A DNA stretch of 64,000 nt, from assembly GCA_014379345.1 (NCBI GenBank), contig JACMLY010000170.1, forward strand, positions 32,953 through 96,952, given 5' to 3'. Of the stretch, positions 45,350 through 56,000 are shown piece by piece (position 1 is the stretch's first letter; every line of letters starts with the position of its first letter). The DNA comes from Chitinophagaceae bacterium (GTDB lineage Bacteria; Bacteroidota; Bacteroidia; Chitinophagales; Chitinophagaceae). The notes below the pieces were generated by a model. That model was not told where the DNA came from, made no database searches, and was given only the letters and a program-made list of their open reading frames with translations. Both the position numbers and the translations under genes were made by a program.

Positions 45350-46327
45350 TCAGACCGGGACCTCATCCCAGAATCCCATCTTACTAAACTTTTCGATCCG
45401 TCGCTTCACTCTTTCACCCGGACTTAGTTGTTTCAATTCATTAATTGTGCCGAGGATCCGGGGTTTTAACAAGGCGGCAGCCTCGTTATAATCCCAATGA
45501 GCACCACCAAGCGGTTCGGGAACGATTTCATCAATCAGACCGAATTTATACATATGGTCTGCGGTCAGTTTTAATTGTTCGGCAGCGGTTTCTTTCTGGT
45601 CCCAGCTACGCCATAAAATAGAACTGCAGCTCTCAGGCGAGATAACGGTATACCAGGTATTTTCAAGCATAAATATTTTGTCGCCCACGCCGATCCCCAA
45701 TGCACCACCCGATGCGCCTTCGCCGATGATCACGCAAATCACTGGCACTTTCAGCCGGGTCATCTCATATATATTCCGTGCGATGGCTTCCCCCTGGCCT
45801 CTTTCTTCCGCTTCCAGGCCGGGATAAGCACCGGGAGTATCTATTAAGGTAATCACAGGTTTATCGAATTTCTCCGCCAGTTTCATGAGTCGTAGTGCTT
45901 TGCGGTATCCTTCGGGATTAGCCATTCCGAAATTACGCAGTTGCCTCATTTTGGTATTGATCCCTTTTTGCTGGCCGATGATCATCACGGTCTGGTCATC
46001 GATCGATGCAAAACCACCCACCATTGCCTTATCGTCTTTCACATTTCTATCGCCATGGAGCTCTACAAAATTGGTGCACATTTTTTCTATGTACTTCAGC
46101 GTGTATGGGCGATCAGGATGCCTGCTTAACTGAACTTTCTGCCAGGGTGTAAGGTGACTGGTAATTTCCCTCCTGCGTTCAATCACCTGGTCCTGCAGCT
46201 TGCGGATGGAATCATTTAAGTCTACCTTACTTTTCTCAGCCGTTAGTCTGAGCTTCTCGATATCTTCGAACAGGTCCTTGATCGGTTTTTCGAAATCCAG
46301 GAACTGCCTGTTTTTGTCTTGCGGCAT
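45350..46327 (-). CDS. accA: Acetyl-CoA carboxylase carboxyltransferase subunit alpha
   Basis: A 325-residue crotonase-fold subunit that, with AccD, transfers the carboxyl group from biotin to acetyl-CoA in fatty-acid synthesis. Diagnostic stretches are FLDFEKPIKDLFEDIEKL at the N-terminus, HPDRPYTLKYIEKM, ELHGDRNVKDDKAMVGGFAS, GMANPEGYRKALRLMKLAEK and TLIDTPGAYPGLEAEERGQG. VICVIIGEGASGGALGIGVG carries the oxyanion glycines, then NTWYTVISPESCSSILWRSW. Full length for the family. Confidence 0.96.
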   Translation of the reverse strand: MPQDKNRQFLDFEKPIKDLFEDIEKLRLTAEKSKVDLNDSIRKLQDQVIERRREITSHLTPWQKVQLSRHPDRPYTLKYIEKMCTNFVELHGDRNVKDDKAMVGGFASIDDQTVMIIGQQKGINTKMRQLRNFGMANPEGYRKALRLMKLAEKFDKPVITLIDTPGAYPGLEAEERGQGEAIARNIYEMTRLKVPVICVIIGEGASGGALGIGVGDKIFMLENTWYTVISPESCSSILWRSWDQKETAAEQLKLTADHMYKFGLIDEIVPEPLGGAHWDYNEAAALLKPRILGTINELKQLSPGERVKRRIEKFSKMGFWDEVPV

Positions 46328-46488
46328 AAGAAATTATAAATTCTTGTAAAATTAAGGGTTGAAGGTAATTTCTATGAAACATTTGTTCAAAACTTCCTTG
46401 AGGAGAAAAAAGCAGTTTGTGTCACGCATAACATCATCGAACAATTAATTATATATTACAGCTACTAGAAATCATTGAAATAAGTCAT

Positions 46489-47394
46489 ATGCAATTCATT
46501 ACCCGAAGGAATTTCATATTCCAATCAACCTCGCTGGTATCTGCCTCCCTGCTTGCATCCAACGGTTTTAGCAATAATCCGTTCGCAAAGTATAAAATGG
46601 GACTTCAGCTCTTCACAGTGCGCGAGCCCCTGGCAAAAGATGTCACCGGTACTATAAAAAAGATCGCCTCCATCGGCTATGAAGATTGCGAAACGTATGG
46701 CTATGATCCGGGTCAGGGGAAGTATTATGGATTAAAAGCTTCTGCATTTAAACAACTTCTCGCGGATAATAAAATGATTACCACCAGTGGTCATTACGAT
46801 TTCACGAAGCTTTTTGATAAGCCAACAGACGAAATGATGCGATATGTTGACCAGTGTATAGAAGGCGCGCATGCACTTGGCCAGCGTTATATTACCTGGC
46901 CCTGGTTGGATCCTGCTTTCAGAACACTTGAAAACTTCCGGTTGCTAACCGGAAAGCTGAATACCATCGGTGAGAGAGTCAATAAGGCGGGACTGGGTTT
47001 TGCTTACCACAATCATGATTTTGAATTCTTGGATCATGGCGGTGAGAACGGTTATAATATTATCATGCGTGAAACAGACCCTTCCCTGGTCAAGCTGCAG
47101 TTGGACCTCTATTGGGTGATGCATTCTTCGAAACTAAATCCTTCCGAGTTGATCAGCCGGCAGCCGGGACGTTTTGTGATGTGGCATATAAAAGATATGG
47201 ACAAAGTAAACCGGGACTATTCAGAATTGGGCAATGGCTCTATTGATTTTACAGTCATCCTACCGGAAGCATCCCGTTCGGGGCTTCAGTACTACTATAT
47301 AGAGCAGGGAGGCAATTTTGCAAAAGATCCAATTCAAAGTGTTACGGATAGCGCCGTCTACTTCAAAAAGAACCTTGAAAAGTATTTGAGTTAA
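46489..47394 (+). CDS. Secreted sugar phosphate isomerase/epimerase-like TIM-barrel protein with Tat signal
   Basis: A 301-residue AP-endonuclease-family-2 fold protein (xylose isomerase-like). The N-terminus MQFITRRNFIFQSTSLVSAS is a clear twin-arginine signal, so it is folded in the cytoplasm with a metal and exported. The barrel starts at YKMGLQLFTVREPLAK; metal ligands are likely in FAYHNHDFEFL, LQLDLYWVMHS and MWHIKDMDKVN, with the final glutamate in YYYIEQGGNF. Such proteins act on inositols, keto-sugars or unusual uronates. The substrate is unknown. It is a single gene next to the tRNA-Asp. Confidence 0.85.
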   Translation: MQFITRRNFIFQSTSLVSASLLASNGFSNNPFAKYKMGLQLFTVREPLAKDVTGTIKKIASIGYEDCETYGYDPGQGKYYGLKASAFKQLLADNKMITTSGHYDFTKLFDKPTDEMMRYVDQCIEGAHALGQRYITWPWLDPAFRTLENFRLLTGKLNTIGERVNKAGLGFAYHNHDFEFLDHGGENGYNIIMRETDPSLVKLQLDLYWVMHSSKLNPSELISRQPGRFVMWHIKDMDKVNRDYSELGNGSIDFTVILPEASRSGLQYYYIEQGGNFAKDPIQSVTDSAVYFKKNLEKYLS

Positions 47395-47537
47395 ACTATG
47401 TTGTCTCACACCTTGCAATATTTTCTAGAAGTTATTTGTGTTACAATCAATTTGTCTACTTTGAAAAATAAAGACAGCTAACGGTCAATCCATTTCACTG
47501 TCATGTATTTGCGATGAGCATTAATTTTCTTAAAACA

Positions 47538-47570
47538 TTTGTTCTTAAAATCATTTTTCACCTATCTTTG
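47538..47570 (+). promoter_or_regulatory. Promoter of tRNA-Asp
   Basis: TTTG (47538-47541) and TATCTTTG (47563-47570) with 21 bases between are a full match to the Bacteroidota promoter pattern. The predicted leader to the tRNA 5' end is about 60 bases and contains a short stretch of the ACTTCGT-type words (47601-47632). Confidence 0.7.
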
Positions 47571-47638
47571 CCGTCCCTAAAAAGGGTTGTTATTAGTTAA
47601 GTTCTAACTTCTAACTTCGTATTTCTTACTTAGTTTTT

Positions 47639-47712
47639 GGATCGGTAGTTCAGTTGGTTAGAATGCCGCCCTGTCACGGCGGAGGTCGCGGGTTCGAGTC
47701 CCGTCCGGTCCG
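47639..47712 (+). tRNA. tRNA-Asp (anticodon GTC)
   Basis: A 74-base cloverleaf. The acceptor stem pairs GGATCGG with CCGGTCC (47639-47645 with 47705-47711) with one G-T pair, the D-loop has AGTTCAGTTGGTTAGA, and the anticodon arm is CCGCC-CTGTCAC-GGCGG with anticodon GTC. The T-arm is GCGGGTTCGAGTCCCGT. G47712 is the discriminator and CCA is not encoded. The 3' end is the target of a genomic island: 27 bases from 47687 recur at 61549. Confidence 0.97.
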
Positions 47713-47713
47713 C
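47687..47713. repeat. Left attachment repeat (attL) at the tRNA-Asp 3' end
   Basis: 27 bases, from the T-arm through the discriminator and one base beyond, are identical to 61549-61575 in direct orientation. Just before the identity, GGTC is also shared with one base offset. A block this long at a tRNA 3' end is the classical scar of tyrosine-recombinase insertion. Confidence 0.85.
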
Positions 47714-47738
47714 ATAAGTCAATTTCAAGACAATTCAA

Positions 47739-47777
47739 AAGCCTGCAAATCGTTGAATGATGCAGGCTTTTTGTTTT
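47739..47777 (+). terminator. Terminator after tRNA-Asp, supplied by the island
   Basis: AAGCCTGCA (47739-47747) pairs with TGCAGGCTT (47761-47769) across a 13-base loop and is followed by TTTGTTTT. It lies 26 bases after the tRNA. Because it is inside the left repeat boundary, it belongs to the inserted element and not to the original tRNA locus. Confidence 0.75.
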
Positions 47778-47961
47778 GTACTCATCCAATTTGCCCCAAT
47801 TCACTCCGAAAACTAGTGAGTGATCCGGTGAGTCACAGTTCAAAAAAAAATTACTCACTGGAATGGTCTCTATGGTTTGATTTATCAAGTTGTTCAACCT
47901 CTGAACATCTTGTTTCGTAGTGACTGCAAATCGAAATTTGTTAACCAGTAAATCTATTAAG

Positions 47962-48629
47962 ATGTTAAACAAAAGTTTCGGTTTGCTTTTTTATTTGAAA
48001 AAACCAAAGAATTACGTGAAAGGTGAAGTGCCAATCTACCTTAGAATGACAGTAGATGGTATTTCAAAAAGGACTGTCCGTTAAACGGAGCTGTGACCTA
48101 CAAAATGGAACTCTCATGCTGGCAGAGCATCAGGTACAAAAGAAGATGTAAAAACATTAAACAATTACCTGGATACCTATCGAAACCGAGTCTTTGAAGC
48201 CAAACGGAAGCTCGTGGAAAGTAACCAGATGGTCACTGCTTCTGCTATCAAAGAAATATTATTGGGTGCAGACCAGCGGGGTAAAATGCTCATTAAAATC
48301 TTCGAAGATTATAATCTGATGTAAAGAAACTAATTGGGATTGACTATTCGGAATCCACCTGGACAAAGTATGATCGCACAAAAAGGTTTACACAGAAATT
48401 CATCGCGTGGAAATTCAAGACGGATGATATTCATATTCGCCAGTTAAATTTTGATTTTGTAACTCAATACGAACTCTAGCTTAAGACAGTCAGGAAATGT
48501 TGCCACAATACCTCTTTGAAATATATCAGTATTCTCAAAATGATTGTCCTGCATTGTATAGACCATCAATGGCTGGATCATGATCCTTTTGCCCGCTTTG
48601 AAATGAGTTCATCAGGATCTCGAAAATGA
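47962..48629 (+). pseudogene. Decayed tyrosine recombinase (integrase), N-terminal part only
   Basis: The first 41 codons read MLNKSFGLLFYLKKPKNYVK and on to ITVDG-like words, then stop at TAA, as in Bacteroidota integrases with an arm-binding domain. After a frameshift the family text continues with WNSHAGRASGTKEDVKTL-type words (AGRASGTKEDVKTLNNYL is seen), then RVFEAKRKLVESNQMVTA and KMLIKIFEDYN. After another shift come IGIDYSESTWTKYDRTKRF, VTQYEL-stop and HDPFARFEMSS. So at least two frameshifts and two stops interrupt it. The C-terminal catalytic domain with R, H-x-x-R and Y is missing. It lies about 250 bases from attL, where an island integrase is expected. Confidence 0.85.
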
Positions 48630-48712
48630 CTCTGAACTTAGTTTCAAATACATTAACCGAGTGTAATGTGTAACGGGTGTTTAGTACCTTTCCTTACAAG
48701 TTCAGTAGCGGA

Positions 48713-51700
48713 TTATTTGTGAAGCTCTTTCAAAAACTGAGAAGGCGTTTTTCCGAATTTCTTTTTAAATGCTTTCGTAAAGTAGGATTGCGTTTGAATG
48801 CCGACGCTGTACATGACTTGCGCAAGCGGCACATCCTGCTCGGTCATAATCTGAAGAGCCTTGGTTAGCCTGATATTCCTAATAAAATCGCCAATGGATT
48901 CCCCTGTTATATTTCTTATTTTCTGGTAAAGTTTTGTTCTGCTCATACCCATTTGCGCGCAGATATAATCTATGTTCATATCAGGATTGGACAACTGCGA
49001 TTCAATCACGGCAATTAATTGTTCAAAAAATTCTTTGTCTTTTGTAGAATGTACAAGCTCCTTCGCTTCCGCATAATTTTCCCTGGTATATCTTTCTTTC
49101 AGCTTTCGTTTCTGATTTAGTATATTTTGTATACTGATTTCCAGCAACTGCAAACTGACAGGTTTGGCAAAATAATAATCCGCGCCTGATCCTACACCCT
49201 TTATCCTTGACTCGATCGCATCTTTTGCTGTCAGCATCAGGAACGGAATGTGGCCTATCTGAGCATTCTGTTTCACATGCCAGCAAAATTCAATGCCGTC
49301 CATTTCCGGCATCATTACATCGCTAATGATCAAATCAGGACATTCGGCCTTTGCCTTTATAATGCCTGAAAGCCCATCTTCCGCTTCGCTGATATAATAC
49401 TTTGGACTTAAACTTTCTTTCAAGAATGTTCTAAGCTCATCATTGTCGTCTACGATAAGTATGTGCGCAGTATGAATAGAAGCCGGTTTTTCACCCAATT
49501 CTTTCTGAGGCACTGATAACGGGTGTTCAAATTCGTAGGAGGCAACACTTTCAAGTCTCACACCGGCCTCCTTATCTTTCATCCATCTTTCCCTGGCGGT
49601 GTAATCTTCTTTACTGACTGGCAACCCGATAATAATTTCAGTACCCTTATTTCTTTCGCTATATACGTATATGTTGGCCTTGTGTAAAAGCGCCAGGCTT
49701 TTCACAAAAGCAAGCCCGATGCCGGAACCTAAATGCGTGTCAGAAATTTTATAAAAACGCTCAAATAAATGTTGAATGGATTCTTTCGATATACCAATGC
49801 CATTGTCGCTTACACACAGATACATGTACTTTTTTCCCAAATAATCGTTCTTAAAAACTAACTCGTTTTCAAAACCCGGCTTAAAATCATTTATTGAGTT
49901 AAAAACTTCAACCGTAATCTTTCCCCCATCGACTGTGTACTTAAACGAATTGCTAATCAGGTTCACAGCAATCTTCTCCACAATCTGTCGGTCGAACCAT
50001 ACTTCACCGGTATCTTCGGGAACCTTAACAACAAAGTCGATTTTCTTTTGAATAGCCAGTTCGCTGAACTCTTCCGCCATTTCATCGAGGAAGAGTTGCA
50101 TATTGCCCGGCATTACATTTAATTTGAGTGCACCGGACTCCGTTTTCCTGAAATCCATTAACTCATTGATCAAATTCATTAAGCGTTTGGCATTGCGATA
50201 CATCACTTTATAATAGTGATCAAATGCAGAGTCGTTGTTTTCTTTTTGCAGCTTTTCCAACGGACCAAGGATTAGTGAAAGCGGCGTGCGGAACTCGTGA
50301 GAGATGTTAGTGAAAAACTGTAATTGAACCTGGTGCAATTCTTCCTTTTTCCTTTCTTCGAGTTTTCGTAACTCCTGTCTTCTTCTGAACTGGAAATAAC
50401 TGATAACCGTTCCAGCAATGGCTAGAATCATTAACGTTCGGAACCACCAGGTCGCCCAAAACGGAGGCGTGATGATAACTTCTACCGAAGGACCATTTTC
50501 ATTCCACACACCATCGTTGTTGGAAGCTTTTACCCGGAATGTATATGTGCCCGGACTTAAATTGGTATAACTTGCTTTTCGTTCGCTTCGAGCATAGATC
50601 CAATCTTTGTCCCAGTTCTCTAATTTGTAGGCATACTGGTTATTTTCAGATGCTGTATAGTTCAATGCCGCAAAGCCAAATGAAAATGTCGACTGCTTAT
50701 AAGCGAGCCGTATCTGCTTGGTAATGGTAATATCTAATTGTAATGGCGATGCCTCTTCGCCTGCAATGATCTTTTTATTGAACAATTGAAAGTCGGTGAT
50801 GTAAACGGGTGGGATGAATGTATTTGTTTTGATGTCATCAGGATAAAACGAATTGAACCCGTTGAGTCCTCCAAAAAATATCTGGCCGTCTTTTGCTTCA
50901 AGGCAGGCGTTGGTCTCGAATTCCAACCCCTGTAAACCGTCTGCATTGTTATACTTTTTGATGTAGAAATTTTCAGGGTTGAATTGAGTAATACCATTTG
51001 AAGTAGCGATCCAGAAATTTCCATATGCGTCTTCAACCATTCCTTTTATAAACTCGGTTGATAAGCCTCCTTTGTATGTATAAATCGAAAAGGAATCGTT
51101 TTTTGGATTGAATGAATAAAGTCCTGCCTGTCCGACCCATAACCTGCCTTTACTATCAATAAATAATACCCTCAGATCGGGCATTTTTTCTCCTTTGTTG
51201 AAATAATGAGAGAAGGATTTTGTTTTGGCATTGTAGCAATTCAGGCCGCCATCATCTGTTCCAACCCAAAGATTGCCGGCATTGTCTTCGTTCAGGGAAA
51301 CAATATTATTGCCGTGCAATTTCGTTTGATGAATGGAGTCATCTGTAATGCGAACAAATTGTTTTGTTTGGCAGTTAAAGAGATTCAGTCCCCCGTAATA
51401 AGTGGCAATCCACAAGTTTCTGTTGCGGTCTTCAAATATCTGCTGAACATAATTGGAACTGATAGAATGTTTGTTGGAAGGATCATTCACATAGCGGGTG
51501 AAGCTTCCGGTATGTTTGTTTAGCAGGCATAGTCCACCACCCCAGGTGGCCACCCATAAATTACCATCGCTGTCTTCTGTTATTCCCAATATTTCGTTGG
51601 AGCCGATACTTTTCGGATTGTAAGGATCGTATTTATAGTGTTTGAAGGTGTTTTGGAAAGGGTCAAACAAGTTCAGCCCACCACCGTCGGTTCCAATCCA

Positions 51701-52840
51701 GATGTTTCCGCTACGATCTTCACAAAAAGCTTTTACATCGTTATAGCTTAAACTGCTTTCGTTTGCATTTTGACGGAAAAGGGTGAATTTTTCTGAATTA
51801 GGCATGTACAGGTTCACGCCGCCGCGGTGCGTGCCTACCCAAAGATTTCCCTGGTTGTCTTCAAACAAAGAAGAAACGGTGCGCTGGGAAAGAGAAAAAA
51901 TATTTCCCGGTTCATTTTGATAATGAAAAAAGGAGTCGGAAGCCTGCTTCAAAAGATCGAGGCACCCATTGACACTTCCAATCCAAACGTTTCCTTTTCT
52001 ATCAACAAGGATAGACCTTACTAAATTACTGGCAAGCGAGGCAGCATTCTTTTCCTCATGCCGGTATTGCTTGAAACTGTTCGCTTCAGGATCGAAAACA
52101 ATCAACCCGTTTTCTTCTGTTCCCAGCAGAAGATTACCCTTGGCATCCTCCTTAATTACTCTGATAACGTTGTTGGCCTCATTGCCTGGCGGGGTCGAAA
52201 TCGATATAGGTCTGAAATTTCCGCTTTGCCTGTTAAAAAGATTCAATCCTTTTTCCGTCCCTACCCAAAAATTGCCCCGGCTGTCCTCAAAAATATAATT
52301 CACGCGATTGTCGCTAATGCTTCCCCGTTTTGGAGAGTGAGTAAAACGGGTAAACCCATTCTGCTCCGGTTGAAAAAGATTAATGCCACCTCCAAAGCTG
52401 CTCACCCATAAACTTCCATTCTGGTCTTCATAAATACAGGTTACCAGGTTGTTGCTGATGCTTTTTGGATCGGAAGGATTATGCTTATAACGGACGAAAT
52501 TGTTCTCTGCTGTGTTAAACCGGTTTAAGCCGTTAGTCGTTCCTACCCACATCACATGATTCCGGTCTTCATATATATATCTTATATAATTATCACTGAT
52601 GCTATTAGTGTCTTTTGGGTCATAGCGGTAAATCACTATTTGATAGCCGTCATACCGGTTTAGGCCGTCGCGGGTGCCAAACCAGATAAAGCCCCGGCTA
52701 TCCTGAAATATACTTTCGACTGTACTGTTAGAAAGTCCCTGCTCGCTAGTTATGCGCTTGAACTTAAGCTTCGGCTGCTGGGCCAACGGTATCGCCGGCA
52801 AAACCAAAAGACATAGCAACACAATTTGGACTGATCTCAT
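48713..52840 (-). CDS. Hybrid two-component system regulator (HTCS) of the island PUL
   Basis: A 1375-residue one-protein sensor and transcription factor. The signal peptide (1-21) is followed by a periplasmic sensor of about 14 repeated blades (ISDNYIRYIYEDRNHVMWVG type, about 25-690), a Y_Y_Y domain (about 700-790) and one membrane span near 800. The histidine kinase has H near 847 in NISHEFRTPLSLILGPLEKL and an ATPase domain with NLISNSFKYT and GSGIGLAFVK. The receiver domain has ILIVDDNDELRTFL and its phospho-Asp near 1171 in IISDVMMPEMDG. An AraC-type DNA-binding domain ends it (about 1270-1375). It is divergent from susC and should switch it on when glycan fragments bind the sensor. Confidence 0.95.
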   Translation of the reverse strand: MRSVQIVLLCLLVLPAIPLAQQPKLKFKRITSEQGLSNSTVESIFQDSRGFIWFGTRDGLNRYDGYQIVIYRYDPKDTNSISDNYIRYIYEDRNHVMWVGTTNGLNRFNTAENNFVRYKHNPSDPKSISNNLVTCIYEDQNGSLWVSSFGGGINLFQPEQNGFTRFTHSPKRGSISDNRVNYIFEDSRGNFWVGTEKGLNLFNRQSGNFRPISISTPPGNEANNVIRVIKEDAKGNLLLGTEENGLIVFDPEANSFKQYRHEEKNAASLASNLVRSILVDRKGNVWIGSVNGCLDLLKQASDSFFHYQNEPGNIFSLSQRTVSSLFEDNQGNLWVGTHRGGVNLYMPNSEKFTLFRQNANESSLSYNDVKAFCEDRSGNIWIGTDGGGLNLFDPFQNTFKHYKYDPYNPKSIGSNEILGITEDSDGNLWVATWGGGLCLLNKHTGSFTRYVNDPSNKHSISSNYVQQIFEDRNRNLWIATYYGGLNLFNCQTKQFVRITDDSIHQTKLHGNNIVSLNEDNAGNLWVGTDDGGLNCYNAKTKSFSHYFNKGEKMPDLRVLFIDSKGRLWVGQAGLYSFNPKNDSFSIYTYKGGLSTEFIKGMVEDAYGNFWIATSNGITQFNPENFYIKKYNNADGLQGLEFETNACLEAKDGQIFFGGLNGFNSFYPDDIKTNTFIPPVYITDFQLFNKKIIAGEEASPLQLDITITKQIRLAYKQSTFSFGFAALNYTASENNQYAYKLENWDKDWIYARSERKASYTNLSPGTYTFRVKASNNDGVWNENGPSVEVIITPPFWATWWFRTLMILAIAGTVISYFQFRRRQELRKLEERKKEELHQVQLQFFTNISHEFRTPLSLILGPLEKLQKENNDSAFDHYYKVMYRNAKRLMNLINELMDFRKTESGALKLNVMPGNMQLFLDEMAEEFSELAIQKKIDFVVKVPEDTGEVWFDRQIVEKIAVNLISNSFKYTVDGGKITVEVFNSINDFKPGFENELVFKNDYLGKKYMYLCVSDNGIGISKESIQHLFERFYKISDTHLGSGIGLAFVKSLALLHKANIYVYSERNKGTEIIIGLPVSKEDYTARERWMKDKEAGVRLESVASYEFEHPLSVPQKELGEKPASIHTAHILIVDDNDELRTFLKESLSPKYYISEAEDGLSGIIKAKAECPDLIISDVMMPEMDGIEFCWHVKQNAQIGHIPFLMLTAKDAIESRIKGVGSGADYYFAKPVSLQLLEISIQNILNQKRKLKERYTRENYAEAKELVHSTKDKEFFEQLIAVIESQLSNPDMNIDYICAQMGMSRTKLYQKIRNITGESIGDFIRNIRLTKALQIMTEQDVPLAQVMYSVGIQTQSYFTKAFKKKFGKTPSQFLKELHK

Positions 52841-53059
52841 TTAATGCCCCTTAAAAAATGCCAACAGTTAATGAAGTAAGTCAAGCTTCTAAAATAAAGG
52901 ATAGAAAGAAGAAAATCGTTGAGCACTTACCAAGTTAGTTAAATAGAACTAAAAAAATGAACGATTGGACAAGTTGTTCAGACAGCGCAAAACTACCTTG
53001 GGGTTGTCTTTAAAACGGAATTTTCTGCTTGTCTATTTATCAATAACCCAAAACTGCAA
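52841..53059. promoter_or_regulatory. Divergent promoter region of the HTCS and susC-like genes
   Basis: A 219-bp spacer between the two starts. For the minus strand, TAGTTTTG (52995-52988) fits TAnnTTTG. For the plus strand, TACCTTGG (52994-53001) with TTG 17 bases upstream (52974-52976) is a weaker fit. The two overlap. The HTCS should bind here to activate susC; no repeated operator sequence could be identified by eye. Confidence 0.4.
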
Positions 53060-56000
53060 ATGATGAAAATGAAACGATTGCGCCTTCTTGCCCTAACTAC
53101 TTTTGCGATTGGTTGTTTAAGCTTAAGTGTTGCGGCGCAACAGACCATCAAAGGAACCTTACGATCCTCTACAGGTGAACCGTTGCCAGGTGCTACCATT
53201 ACTGTCAAAGGGACAAATAGAACAGTTGTAACGGATGCCGGTGGTGCCTTCAGCATTCAAGCATCTCCCAACGATGTTTTAGTCGCTACCTATGTAGGTT
53301 ATACTACCCAGGAAACCGCGATTGGCTCGGACCCGTCCGTTGGTATCACCCTTAATGCGACTACCGGAAGCATGAATGAAGTGGTTGTCATTGGTTATGG
53401 AACAACTTCCCGGAAAAACCTAACTGTGTCCGTAGCTAAAATTGATCCTAAGGTTGTGCCGCAAGCAGCGAATTCCTCGGTTGCACAACTGATTTTTGGA
53501 AGGGCTGCTGGTGTGAACGCCACCCAGCTTAGTGCTGAACCTGGAGGTAATATTAATATTTCGATCCGGGGCAGGGGTAATCCGTTGGTCGTGATTGACG
53601 GAGTGGTCACGCCCTATGCTCCGCTAGAGCCGGGCAACAGTAATATTGCCAATGAATTGAATAATGTAAGACGTGGCGGTTTTGCAGGACTCAGCCCTTC
53701 GGATATCGAATCGATTGAATTTTTGAAAGATGCCAGTGCCGCCATCTATGGCCTGAATGCCGCGAATGGCGTAGTGCTTATTACTACTAAGAAAGGCAAG
53801 GCCGGGCGTTTATCTGTGAGTTATGATGGAAGCAGATCCTATGTTAAGAATATGAAGTACCTGGAACCGCTGACTGCATCTGAATATTTGACCTATTATA
53901 ATCAGCTTACACTGGATAAGTACCTCCTGGATAAAAAAATGGCACCCTTCGGGCCCAATGCTCCAGGCGGATTTGTGCCAAGATATAATCAGTCGGATAT
54001 TAGGAATGCAGGCGAGGGTACTGATTGGTTAAGTTTAGTATTGAGGGACGGGGCCATCGATAACCATAATCTGAGCGTAAGTGGCGGCTCTGATAAAACA
54101 ACGTACTTCTTTTCCGGAAACTTCTTCAACCAAATAGGAACAGTTCGTAAGTCTTCGGAAAAAAGATACACAGGAAGGATGAACCTGAATTTTGCACTTA
54201 CCGATTTTCTTTCTCTTGGTGTAAATGTTAGCGGCGCGCAGTCAGAATTTGAAAACTCTACAGCAGGTTGGACTGTTGGTGGAGCGGGCGCACAAAGCTT
54301 TGGAGCGCTTCAGGCGGCAGTTGCTTATCCAAGAAGTGTATCTGTATATGATGCCGCGGGAAAATATTCCCTGTTCCAGGTTACCGGTAATCCCGTTTCA
54401 TTGCTGGACATTAAGGATTTGACCAGTTACAATTCGGTGAATGCAATTGCAAATCTTGATGTAAAAATTATTGGCAATAAATTGACGGGGAGGCTTTTGT
54501 ATGGTAACCTCACTGAAAATTCAGTGCGTGATTTCTTTGTTCCTACTACCACGTTTTATTTTCAACTGTTTCAGTCACGAGGGTCATGGAATCAATCAAA
54601 ACGCCAAAATCAGACAATGGAGGGAACATTGAACTTCAAAGAGAAATTCTTTGGAGGAAGGCTCAACTTTGACGCTGTCGGCGGGATAGGCCAATACCAA
54701 TACGATGAAACCGGTTTCGGTGCAGCGGCCACCGATATGCTCGATGCTATCGGGACGGATAATCTGTCGTCCGGCACTTCTACGTCACGGGTTGTATCTT
54801 CTAATCGCGGATATTCAAAAACGCGATCCTATTTCGCAAGGACAGGTTTTGATCTTTTCGATAAATATGTGATTCAACTCACGTATCGCTATGATGGATT
54901 TAATAACTTCTTCCCACAATACAAATATTCTTCTTTCCCTTCCGGGTCAATTGCCTGGAAACTTTCCAACGAGTCTTTCCTGAAGAATGTGAGTTTTATC
55001 AACTTATTAAAGCTAAGAGGGAGTATCGGGGTTACAGGCGTGGCTTCTGGTTATGCATATGGATTTTACACACCGGATAACTCGGTTATAAGCTTTAATA
55101 GCGGAGGTACTCAAACTGTTGCTTATACAATTGGCGGCGTTGATCACCCCGATCTGCAATGGCCCAAAACCATCAATAAAAACCTGGGGCTGGACTTTAG
55201 TTTATTTACAGAAAGAATCAGCGGCTCCTTTGACTGGTTCCGGGATGACATCACAAGGCTTATTTCTAATGCAACTACAGCACCGCTCAATTTCCTTGGA
55301 ACGCAGCCGGTGAACGGTGCGCACCGCGTAAGAACCGGTTGGGAAGTAGGCATTAACACGCGTAACGTCAGCAATAAAATTTTTCAATGGAACAGTATCA
55401 TTAACGTGTCACGCTTTTTGTTCAGGCATGAGGAAAGATTCCCTTTTGAAGCTATCCCAAAAGGTGGAAAAGTGGATGATCCGGTGAATTCAATTTATGT
55501 CTTTAAAACCAGTGGTATTCTGCAGGTTGGACAGGCAATACCTAACTTCCAGCCAGTAAACGCCCAGCAGCCCGGAGCTCCAATATTTATTGATATTAAT
55601 GGAGACAAAAAACTTGATACAAGCGATATAGTACGATATAACGGCGACCCATATGTTACGATTGGATTCGGCAACGTGTTTAGTTATAAGCAATTCGATC
55701 TCTCGGTTATGTTTTATGGCCAGTTGGGGGCATGGGGTTATAATAATCTTGTATCATGGGCATCGGCTGCCAGCCTGATATCCGGGATTCAAAGTGGTAT
55801 TAAGGAGACTAAGGATATTTGGTCTACCACAAATCCTTCGGGCACAATACCGGGAGTGGCTTACGATCCGTTTGCCCTTGGCCTGCCTGCCGGGATCAAT
55901 ACAACGCTTGAAAAAAGAGATTTTATCAGATGCCGTAATCTCACCCTCGGTTATACTCTTAGCGGGCCGTCGATGAAATATTTGAGAAGCCTCAGGCTGT

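Noticed and set aside
47655..47972. Open frames over the tRNA-Asp on both strands
   Set aside because: They translate the tRNA, the terminator and non-coding sequence; the VRMPPCHGGGRGFESRPV type of product is a well-known tRNA artefact.
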